NCBI RefSeq assembly: GCF_030209445.1
Contig: NZ_JARVSD010000012.1
Location: forward strand, 247,841-311,840
Direction of reading: 5' to 3'
DNA: 64,000 nt
Source: Promicromonospora sp. MEB111
GTDB taxonomy: Bacteria > Actinomycetota > Actinomycetes > Actinomycetales > Cellulomonadaceae
Shown here: one piece after another, positions 58,220-64,000 of the stretch
Numbering within the stretch: position 1 is the stretch's first letter
How the letters are laid out: every line of letters starts with the position of its first letter
Notes under the pieces: model-generated
Told to the model about the DNA's origin: nothing
The model's input: the letters and a program-made list of their open reading frames with translations, nothing else
Database searches by the model: none
Program-made: the position numbers and the translations under genes

Positions 58220-58678
58220 ATGCTCCTGCTGTCCACGTTCTTCTACTCGGCGGGTGCCGCCGTCGCGGCGTTCATGGCCCTGGAGGCCTATCTCGCGATC
58301 GCCGCCGCCGACCAGACGTACCCGAGCGTGGTGCTGGCCGCCGTCGCCGCCGTCGGACAGATCACCGGCAAGCTGCTCTGGTACTGGGCCGGTGCCGGGA
58401 CCACGCACCTGCCCTGGCTGCGCCGCAAGCTGGACTCGCCCAAGGCCGCCGCCGCGATGACGCGCTGGCGCGACCGCACCGACGGGCGCCCGGTCTACCT
58501 CGGCGTGGTGCTGTTCGCCTCTGCGTTCGCCGGGCTGCCGCCGTTCATGGTCATGTCCGTGGTCGCGGGCGTGCTGCGCGTGCGGATGTGGCTGTTCCTG
58601 AGCACGGGCCTGGTCGGGCGGTTCCTGCGCTTCTGGATCGTGCTCGAGGCCGCCGACTACGCGTGGTTCCTGTTCTGA
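58220..58678 (+). CDS. Small DedA/VTT-like membrane protein
   Basis: A 152-aa membrane protein resembling short DedA/YqaA (VTT-domain) proteins: TFFYSAGAAVAAFMALEAYLA, VVLAAVAAVGQITGKLLWYWAGAG (in parts), then the re-entrant signature FASAFAGLPPFMVMSVVAGVLRVRMWLFL (in parts) and GRFLRFWIV. Family members help envelope lipid transport. GAGGA lies about 14 nt before ATG 58220. Single gene. Confidence 0.8.
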   Translation: MLLLSTFFYSAGAAVAAFMALEAYLAIAAADQTYPSVVLAAVAAVGQITGKLLWYWAGAGTTHLPWLRRKLDSPKAAAAMTRWRDRTDGRPVYLGVVLFASAFAGLPPFMVMSVVAGVLRVRMWLFLSTGLVGRFLRFWIVLEAADYAWFLF

Positions 58679-58724
58679 GCGCGTTCTCCGCGTTCGTTCC
58701 CCGCATTCGTTCTCCGCGTTCGTT

Positions 58725-58821
58725 CTACAGGGCCCGGCCTACAGGGCCCGGCCTACAGGGCCCGGCCTACAGGGCCCGGCCTACAGTGCCCGGCCTACAG
58801 TGCCCGGCCTACAGTGCCGGC
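58725..58821 (-). repeat. 14-bp tandem repeat downstream of the DinB gene
   Basis: Seven units of ctacagggcccggc (later ones ctacagtgcccggc, last shortened to 13 bp). The next cta (58822-58824) is the DinB stop TAG, so the repeat duplicates a stop-containing 3' end. Confidence 0.93.
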
Positions 58822-59388
58822 CTACAGGTCGGTCGCGCCGTCCAGGGCCTCGCGCAGCAGGTCGGCGTGCCCCGCGTGCCGGCTGTACTCCTCGACCATG
58901 TGCACCAGGATCCAGCGCAGCGTGATGCGCCCGCCGTGCCCCGCGTGGCCGGCCGGGCGCACGACCTCCTGGTCCAGGCCCTGCCCGACCACCTCGTCCA
59001 GGATCCGCTCGGAGGCGGCCACCGCGCCGTCGAACAGCGTGGCCAGGCTCTCCGGGGAGTCGGTCAGGGCGCTGTTCCAGTCCCAGTCGCGGTCGGCGTC
59101 CCAGTCGACCGTGTCCCACGGCGGCGCGGGATCGTTCCCCCGCAGCCGCACCGAGAACCAGACGTCCTCGACGTACGCGAGGTGCTTGAGCATCCCGGCG
59201 AGCGTCATGGTCGACGGCGGGTGGGGCGTGCGGAGCTGCTCCGCCGTCAGGCCCGCGCACTGGCGCCGGATCGTGGCGCGGTAGAAGTCGACGAACGACC
59301 GCAGCATGGTGACCTCGTCGGCGGCCAGGGGCGGGTCGGTCCTGGGGATCGGGGCGATCTCGGCCGGGGTGTCGGGAGCGGTGCTCAT
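58822..59388 (-). CDS. DinB-family (DUF664) protein
   Basis: A 188-aa four-helix-bundle protein: LRSFVDFYRATIRRQCAGLTAEQLRTPHPPSTMTLAGMLKHLAYVED (in parts) supplies the first His, and LRWILVHMVEEYSRHAGHADLLREAL the HxxxEYxRHxGHxD motif of metal-binding, mycothiol-dependent DinB/MDMPI-like enzymes. Overlaps the upstream methyltransferase gene by ATGA. Substrate unknown; the family includes thiol S-transferases. Confidence 0.9.
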   Translation of the reverse strand: MSTAPDTPAEIAPIPRTDPPLAADEVTMLRSFVDFYRATIRRQCAGLTAEQLRTPHPPSTMTLAGMLKHLAYVEDVWFSVRLRGNDPAPPWDTVDWDADRDWDWNSALTDSPESLATLFDGAVAASERILDEVVGQGLDQEVVRPAGHAGHGGRITLRWILVHMVEEYSRHAGHADLLREALDGATDL

Positions 59389-60251
59389 GGTGCGACCGTA
59401 CCGATCGCCAGGACGTGCTGGCTCATGTCCGCGACCCCCGGCGTCGTGGACAGGGCGCGGGCGAGCGTGAGCGCGGCGTCGATCAGCGCTGGCGCCTCCG
59501 GGGCGGCAAGCGGCACCCGTTCCAGTGCCCCGCCGGCCGGTCCCTCGACACCGTGCACGACGACGTCGGACAGCCCCGCCTCCGCCGCCTCCCCTGCGAG
59601 CTCCGCGGCGTCGTGGAAGTGCGCCGCGGGAAAGGCGAGGTCCGACGGCGCCTCGCCGCGCTCCAGGACCGCCAGCCAGGCGAGCGGACCGAACTGTTCG
59701 TACCCGCCGCCGACCAGCGCCGCGAGCCGCGTGATCCCCGCGGCGACCACTGTGCCGCCGGGCCGGGTCACGCGCACGGCCTCCCGCAGCGCCCGCAGCC
59801 GGTCGACGCGCGACGCGAGGTGGTAGAGCGGGCCGAGCAGCAGGACGGCGTCGAACGCGTCGTCCGCCAGCGCCAGTCTCGGAGCCGCGAGATCCCGGGC
59901 GTCACCGACGCGCGCGGCGAAGGTGCCGTGCTCCGCCGCGCGGGCGACCTGTTCGGCGACGGGATCCACGAGCAGCACGTCGTAACCGTCCGCCGCGAGC
60001 GGTGCGGCATGCACGCCCGTGGCGCCGCCGACGTCGAGCACCCGCGCGCCCGGGGCGAGGCGCTGCCGCACCAGCTCCTGGGTCCTGCGGTGCTCCAGCG
60101 GGCCCTGCGCCGAGCGCGCGGTGAGCCGGGCATGCTCGTCCCAGCCGGTCAGGCCCGCGTAGTACGCCTGGACCCGCGCGTCCAGCGCGAGCTGGTCGTG
60201 ACCGGGCCCGCGCCCGCCGTTCTTCCTGGTATCACCCTCGGTGCGCTCCAT
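59385..60251 (-). CDS. Class I SAM-dependent methyltransferase
   Basis: A 288-aa enzyme: motif I APGARVLDVGGATGVHAAPLAADGYDV (in parts), acidic VDPV loop, motif II DDAFDAVLLLGPLYHL, post-motif RPGGTVVAAGI. The N-terminal helix QAYYAGLTGWDEHARL is typical of small-molecule methyltransferases. ATG 60251 has TAGCGT ending 6 nt upstream. Coupled with the DinB gene. Confidence 0.88.
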   Translation of the reverse strand: MERTEGDTRKNGGRGPGHDQLALDARVQAYYAGLTGWDEHARLTARSAQGPLEHRRTQELVRQRLAPGARVLDVGGATGVHAAPLAADGYDVLLVDPVAEQVARAAEHGTFAARVGDARDLAAPRLALADDAFDAVLLLGPLYHLASRVDRLRALREAVRVTRPGGTVVAAGITRLAALVGGGYEQFGPLAWLAVLERGEAPSDLAFPAAHFHDAAELAGEAAEAGLSDVVVHGVEGPAGGALERVPLAAPEAPALIDAALTLARALSTTPGVADMSQHVLAIGTVAP

Positions 60252-60257
60252 GGCCCG

Positions 60258-60263
60258 ACGCTA
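60258..60263 (-). promoter_or_regulatory. -10 (TAGCGT) of the methyltransferase gene
   Basis: Ends 6 nt before ATG 60251: leaderless arrangement. Confidence 0.5.
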
Positions 60264-60390
60264 GCGATGCCCGGCGTGCGACGGCCAAGTGTTTCCGGGA
60301 GGAAAATACTGGGTGATTCGTTGGAGCCGAATCGTTACATATCCAGTACGCCCCTTTTGCTCGGAGTGTGAGCATGGCAACATTCGCAAG

Positions 60391-61464
60391 GTGCACCTGA
60401 TCCGAGAATTCGCACCTGACGCCTACGAGTTCGCGCTGTCGTCCTGGTCGTGGATAGGAACGGGTGGCAAGACGCCACGCTTCGCCTCCTGTTTTGGCGA
60501 CATGTTCCTCGAGTCGCACGACGGGTGGTGGTTCCTCGACACGGTCGAGGGCACGCTGGAACGCCGCTGGAACTCGATGGACGACATGTTCGCCGACCTG
60601 GAGGGCGAGGACGGACGCGCCGAGTACCTCCTCGAGGAGACGCTCAACACGGCGCTCGACCAAGGGATGCGGCTCGGCGACGACGAGGTCTTCGCGTTCC
60701 TCCCCCCGCCCGCGGTGACGGGCACGATGTCGGTGGACTCCCTCGCCCCGCTGCGGTTCGCCATCGCCGCGAACCTCGCCGGCCGGATCCACGGCGAGCT
60801 GAACGGGGTGCAGCCGGACGCCGGAGCGTCCGCGCTGTTCGCGGCGCAGGCACAGCACCAGGCGACGCAGAACCAGGTCGTACAGAACCAGGTTGCGCAG
60901 AACCAGGTCGTACAGAACCAGGCGGCCCACAGCCTCGCCGGGCCGACGCCGTCGTTCGACTCGCCGAACCCACCGGCAGACCTCTGGCAGCCCGCCCCGC
61001 AGCAGGTGAGCACGGGCGCCTACCCGTCGTACCAGCCGGCTGCCGATGCCGTGGCACAGAGCGGCGCCCAGCCCGGTCACGGGGCGGGATACCAGCCGCA
61101 GTACGCGGCGGGTTCCGAGCTGGACTACGGGTCAGGTCAGCAGGCGTACGGCTCGGGCTCGTACCCGGGTGCGCATGCCACGGGTCCCGTCGCGGGCGCG
61201 GCGCAGACCGCGTACGCCGCGCCCGCGGGGCTGCACGCACCGGCGCCGACCGCCGCTCCTGCCGCCCCGCCGGGCGGTTACGGCGCCCAGGGCAGCTACA
61301 ACGAGTACGACTACGAGGACAACGCGCACACGCTCGACTCGGGCCAGTTCAGCCAGTACATCGCCGACCAGTACAACACCGGCCAGATGACCGCCGTCGA
61401 GTACGACGCGTCCGTCCCGGCGCAGCAGAAACCACGGCAGGACGGACGCTGGTCGTACGCCTGA
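60391..61464 (+). CDS. Tdi1-like (DUF1851) domain protein with a long disordered tail
   Basis: About 357 aa from GTG 60391. Residues 1-130 resemble the T6SS_Tdi1 C-terminal/DUF1851 domain: REFAPDAYEFALSSWSWIG, SCFGDMFLESHDGWWFLDTVEGTLERRW (in parts), FAIAANLAGRIHGELNGVQ. The domain is named for an immunity protein, but no secretion system or toxin gene is near. The last ~200 residues are Gln/Ala/Tyr/Pro-rich and disordered, with a four-fold 15-bp repeat (QNQVV units) and an acidic end (YNEYDYEDNAH). A short overlapping ORF MATFARCT at 60374-60400 precedes the start. Confidence 0.7.
   Translation: MHLIREFAPDAYEFALSSWSWIGTGGKTPRFASCFGDMFLESHDGWWFLDTVEGTLERRWNSMDDMFADLEGEDGRAEYLLEETLNTALDQGMRLGDDEVFAFLPPPAVTGTMSVDSLAPLRFAIAANLAGRIHGELNGVQPDAGASALFAAQAQHQATQNQVVQNQVAQNQVVQNQAAHSLAGPTPSFDSPNPPADLWQPAPQQVSTGAYPSYQPAADAVAQSGAQPGHGAGYQPQYAAGSELDYGSGQQAYGSGSYPGAHATGPVAGAAQTAYAAPAGLHAPAPTAAPAAPPGGYGAQGSYNEYDYEDNAHTLDSGQFSQYIADQYNTGQMTAVEYDASVPAQQKPRQDGRWSYA
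60868..60927 (+). repeat. 15-bp in-frame repeat encoding QNQVV units
   Basis: Four units related to cagaaccaggtcgta. Confidence 0.93.
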
Positions 61465-61494
61465 GCGGGGTCTGCCAACCTCCCCCCGCCCGCG

Positions 61495-62403
61495 CTACCC
61501 CTCGTCCAGCCCGGCCACCGCGGCCAGGATGAGCACCGAGCCCACGATCCCGGCCGGCCCGAGCCGCTCACCCAGCACGACAGCGGCCGCGACCGCCGCC
61601 GTCACGGGTTCCAGCAGCGTCGCGACCACGGCCGCGCCGCTGCGGGTGGTGCGCAGGCCCGCGTAGAACAGCCCGTACGCGAGGGCCATCGTGAACACAC
61701 CGAGGTAGGCGAGGGTGCCGAGTGCGACCGGGTCGCTCGTGACGAGCGGCCCTCCCCCGACCAGCGCGGCCGGGACGAGGCCGACGGCGCCCGCCGTCGT
61801 CGCCACCGTGGTCAGCGCGAGCGGGTCCACGTCCGGTGACGCCAGCAGGGTGCCGCCGAGCGTCGTCGTCGCGGCGTAGACCGAGCCCGAGGCGACGGCC
61901 AGCAGCAGGCCGAGCACCGGACGCGACCCGACGGCGTCCGCCCCGGACGCCGCGCTGACCAGCACGAGGCCGGACAGCGCGGCGGAGATGACCAGCCCGA
62001 GGCGCAGGGCGGAGCGGGGGCGGACCGCCGTGCGCCGTCGGGCCCGGAGGAGGTCCACCGCGGCGAGCAGGACCGGCGCGAGGCCCAGGCTGACGACCGT
62101 GGCGACGGTGACGCCCGCTGTCGCGACGGACCCGAAGTACAGCGCCTGGTAGGCGCCCGTCCCCAGCCCGACGACGGCGGCGCGCGCCGGGTGCGCGCGG
62201 ACCAGGGCCACGAGCTGCTGCCCCCTGCGCAGCACGAACGACGAGGCGACCAGGACGAGGGCGGCGATGAGCATGCGGTACGCACTGACCGTGAGGACGG
62301 ACATCGACGAGTGGTCGCGCAGGATCTCCAGGGCGAGGCCGCCGGTGCCCCAGAGGACTCCGGCGAGGCAGACGAGAAGCAGCCCGGTTCGAGGTGATGG
62401 CAT
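61495..62403 (-). CDS. EamA/DMT-family transporter
   Basis: A 302-aa, ten-helix drug/metabolite transporter with two EamA repeats: LLLVCLAGVLWGTGGLALEILRD (in parts) and LGLLLAVASGSVYAATTTLGG; AYRMLIAALVLVAS and GLFYAGLRTTRSGAAVVATLLEPVTAA (in parts) are typical of RhaT/YdcZ-like amino-acid or metabolite exporters. ATG 62403 with AGGAG 5 nt upstream. A ~215-nt structured leader with a possible leader peptide precedes it. Confidence 0.88.
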   Translation of the reverse strand: MPSPRTGLLLVCLAGVLWGTGGLALEILRDHSSMSVLTVSAYRMLIAALVLVASSFVLRRGQQLVALVRAHPARAAVVGLGTGAYQALYFGSVATAGVTVATVVSLGLAPVLLAAVDLLRARRRTAVRPRSALRLGLVISAALSGLVLVSAASGADAVGSRPVLGLLLAVASGSVYAATTTLGGTLLASPDVDPLALTTVATTAGAVGLVPAALVGGGPLVTSDPVALGTLAYLGVFTMALAYGLFYAGLRTTRSGAAVVATLLEPVTAAVAAAVVLGERLGPAGIVGSVLILAAVAGLDEG

Positions 62404-62415
62404 GTGTGCTCCTGA

Positions 62416-62434
62416 CCGGGACCGCAGGTCCCGG
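62416..62434 (-). promoter_or_regulatory. Hairpin in front of the EamA ribosome-binding site
   Basis: ccgggacc / ggtcccgg with a 3-nt loop, ending a few bases before AGGAG (62413-62409). Confidence 0.55.
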
Positions 62435-62540
62435 CGTGTTCCGAGGGGTCCGGAGGGCCGACGGGAGCTCGCGCGAGGAGGTCCTGGGTTCCGTCAGGCG
62501 TCCGGAAGGATGGGGAGACGTCTCGGAGCACGCCGCATGC

Positions 62541-62558
62541 CCGGCCCGTACGGGCCGG
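62541..62558. promoter_or_regulatory. 18-bp perfect palindrome in the EamA leader
   Basis: ccggcccgtacgggccgg, fully self-complementary; either an RNA stem with a GTAC loop or a protein site. Confidence 0.5.
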
Positions 62559-62569
62559 TCGTGGTGCCG

Positions 62570-62589
62570 CTCCGGTCAGACGACCGGAG
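62570..62589 (-). promoter_or_regulatory. Hairpin overlapping the leader-peptide stop
   Basis: ctccggtc / gaccggag, loop gtct; the leader ORF stop TGA (62578-62576) spans loop and right arm, so a ribosome there would open the stem. Confidence 0.55.
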
Positions 62590-62617
62590 GCGGCAGGACG
62601 GAACGGTTCGGAGTCAC
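62576..62617 (-). CDS. Possible leaderless leader peptide of the EamA gene
   Basis: A 13-codon ORF, GTG at 62617 reading VTPNRSVLPPPVV. TAGCAT (62630-62625) ends 7 nt before it, the same geometry as the other leaderless genes here. PPP is a known ribosome-stalling sequence. It would allow translation-dependent attenuation of the transporter. Too short for codon statistics. Confidence 0.4.
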   Translation of the reverse strand: MTPNRSVLPPPVV

Positions 62618-62733
62618 GGACGGGATGCTAGCAGCGGTGTCCTGGCGGGTGAGGTGGTGTCTCGCGCCGGATCCGTGGGGGTGGTCAGGTGGGTTCTCCA
62701 CACCTTCCGATCTGGAGATGCGCTTGCGTTCCG

Positions 62734-62749
62734 TCGAACATATATTCGA
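62734..62749 (+). promoter_or_regulatory. LexA SOS box of the second DUF222 gene
   Basis: TCGAACATATATTCGA, palindromic and close to TCGAAC-N4-GTTCGA. 56 bp before ATG 62806; TATATT within it may be the -10. Confidence 0.82.
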
Positions 62750-62805
62750 TGCCTCGATGGTGTTTGAGATGCTGAGCAGAACGAGGCAGATCGGAGGAGG
62801 AACAC

Positions 62806-64000
62806 ATGGACGAGTCCCAGGGCGGAGGCCGGAACCCTCTCACCGTTGTGGAACGGTCACTGCGGTACGCCCTCGACACCGTGCTCCTCACCGCCTCGGA
62901 CACGCCCCTGGGCACCACGACGATCTCCCTGGGCTGGCCGTCGACGCGCCTCGACAACAAGGGACCCGTGCCCGAGGCCGTCGTCACCTGGACCGGCCAC
63001 GGAGCCGGCGGGCACCGACCGGCCCATGGTCTCGGCGTCGACGTCGTCGCGCGCGATGCCGTCGACTCAGACGAACTCGACCCAGGCGAACTCAACCCAG
63101 ACGCGGTCGATCCAGACGCGATCGATCCAGACGCGCTGACAGACCTGACCCGACTCCCTGTCGGCGCGAGCCTGGTCGCCGCCTTGACCGGTGTCGAGGT
63201 GGCGGATGCCGATGACGCCGAGCTGCTGGATGTCGCGGCGCGGTGGCAGGACATCATCTCCTGGGCCACCGCCATGCAGTCCCGCGCCACCAGCGAGATC
63301 GCCCGACGCCGCGGCTGGACCACCGAACACACCACCGCCGCAGCCGAGATCAGCGCCCGCCTGCGCATCCCCCAGACCGACGCGAACAAGCTCATGGCCC
63401 GCGGCACCAGCCTGACCCAACACCCCCAAGTCATGAACGCCCTACACACCAGCACGATCGACACCGCCAAGGCCGACATCCTGCTGCACGCCGGCAACCC
63501 CCTCACCACCACCGAACGCGAACACGCCATCACCCGCTACCTGCCCCAGGCCCCCGACCACACCCGCCGCTGGCTACGCGACAAGATGAACCAGTACGCC
63601 ACCAACCTGCACGGCACCAACGAGGTCGCCAAGCACGCCACCACCCGCCGCGCCGTCTACCTCGACCCCGCCGACAACTCAATGGCCTGGATCAGCGCGA
63701 ACCTGCCCGCCACCGACGCCACCGCCGTCTGGGACACCATCGAACAGACCGCCCACACCCTGCGCCGCACCCCCGGCAACACCCGCACCCTGGCCCAGGC
63801 CCGCGCCGACGCCCTCGTCGCGATCACCACCGGCCGCATCATCGTCCCGCCACAACCCGACTGCGCCCCCGACACCACCGTCACCCCGCAGTGCACGGGC
63901 ACGGGCACGGGCACGGGCACGGGCACGGGCACGGGCACGGGCACGGGCGAGCAGGCCATGCCGCGCACCACCGCGCCCGCCACGGGCTGCACCTGCGGCG
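62806..64000 (+). CDS. DUF222 protein of the 13E12 family, 3' end cut off
   Basis: 398 codons are visible and the frame runs off the window. ATG 62806 has GGAGGAGG 5 nt upstream. DUF222 core: LLDVAARWQDIISWATAMQS, AAEISARLRIPQTDANKLMA, SLTQHPQVMNALHTSTIDTA, YLDPADNSMAWISANLPATDA. An HNH nuclease is expected downstream. Residues ~85-110 hold a DPxAxDP repeat (PGELNPDAVDPDAIDPDA) and, just before the window end, a (TG)n hexanucleotide repeat followed by a Cys-containing segment. The late half uses almost only C-ending codons. Confidence 0.9.
   Translation, partial: MDESQGGGRNPLTVVERSLRYALDTVLLTASDTPLGTTTISLGWPSTRLDNKGPVPEAVVTWTGHGAGGHRPAHGLGVDVVARDAVDSDELDPGELNPDAVDPDAIDPDALTDLTRLPVGASLVAALTGVEVADADDAELLDVAARWQDIISWATAMQSRATSEIARRRGWTTEHTTAAAEISARLRIPQTDANKLMARGTSLTQHPQVMNALHTSTIDTAKADILLHAGNPLTTTEREHAITRYLPQAPDHTRRWLRDKMNQYATNLHGTNEVAKHATTRRAVYLDPADNSMAWISANLPATDATAVWDTIEQTAHTLRRTPGNTRTLAQARADALVAITTGRIIVPPQPDCAPDTTVTPQCTGTGTGTGTGTGTGTGTGEQAMPRTTAPATGCTCG
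63895..63948 (+). repeat. Hexanucleotide repeat (acgggc)9
   Basis: Nine exact acgggc units encode TG repeats in the linker after the DUF222 domain, the same place as the gtcggt repeat of the other DUF222/HNH gene. Confidence 0.95.

Larger units (their letters stand above)
62404..62805. other. Gene-free divergent region with structured leader and SOS box
   Basis: A 402-bp region. Its left half is the 5' leader of the EamA gene: -10, mini-ORF and three stems. Its right half holds the SOS box and ribosome-binding site of the DUF222 gene. Confidence 0.75.

Noticed and set aside
58725..58821. CRISPR-like array
   Set aside because: Units are directly adjacent 14-mers without spacers.
60391..61464. 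Type VI secretion immunity locus
   Set aside because: No T6SS or toxin gene is present and such systems are not typical of Gram-positive actinobacteria; only the domain name points there.

Overview
The window is a stretch of very GC-rich actinobacterial chromosome. The gene set (RbpA, PafB/PafC, TatA followed by TatC, HelY, DUF222/HNH '13E12' proteins, a mycothiol-type DinB protein, many leaderless GTG starts) places it in Actinomycetota. An ectoine operon, a GH89 glycosidase and GPH-type sugar uptake would suit a soil or plant-associated Micrococcales such as the Cellulomonas/Promicromonospora group. That family-level placement is inference. I see no rRNA, tRNA, CRISPR array or complete mobile element.

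Layout. 1-10.4 kb: a cut Lsr2-like protein, galE, a LysE exporter, a HxlR-peroxiredoxin fusion divergent from an MFS exporter with a perfect operator between them, a tyrosine recombinase with an inserted peptidoglycan-binding-like domain, a YciI/DGPF protein with its ECF42-type sigma factor, and a double-MerR regulator divergent from an erythromycin esterase. 10.4-25 kb: a KfrA-like coiled-coil DNA-binding protein, a VOC protein, an SOS-box-controlled DUF222/HNH gene, an S9 peptidase, a CehA/McbA PHP protein, a GPH transporter/ChbG deacetylase pair, a lipoprotein, a disordered protein, an LLM monooxygenase/FMN reductase pair, and rbpA. 25-36 kb (minus strand): lnt, amidohydrolase, helY, tatC, tatA, a small membrane protein, pafC and pafB, an order recalling the Mycobacterium tuberculosis Rv2092c-Rv2096c region. 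35.7-41.3 kb: a tightly coupled DUF3866-DUF4129-membrane protein-MoxR-DUF58-membrane protein operon divergent from pafB. 41.3-46.5 kb: dps, ectABC with a frameshift in ectB, a GNAT acetyltransferase, a 31-bp inverted repeat, a recombinase remnant and a YigZ/IMPACT protein. 46.6-53.9 kb: a sugar ABC operon ending in a Gfo/Idh/MocA oxidoreductase and a cytoplasmic GH89. 54-64 kb: UDPGP-type pyrophosphorylase, YciO/YrdC protein, threonine/serine dehydratase divergent from LysR, a DedA-like protein, DinB, methyltransferase, a Tdi1-domain protein, an EamA transporter with a structured leader, and a second SOS-boxed DUF222 gene cut by the window end.

Three window-wide patterns stand out. About twenty genes carry a TANNNT -10 hexamer ending 6-8 nt before the start codon, which implies leaderless mRNAs and allows many starts to be corrected. 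In-frame tandem duplications, often with a 15-bp unit, sit inside many conserved proteins, and similar repeats sit at gene junctions where they copy start or stop codons. Both DUF222/HNH genes carry a LexA-type SOS box plus a hexanucleotide repeat between their two domains.
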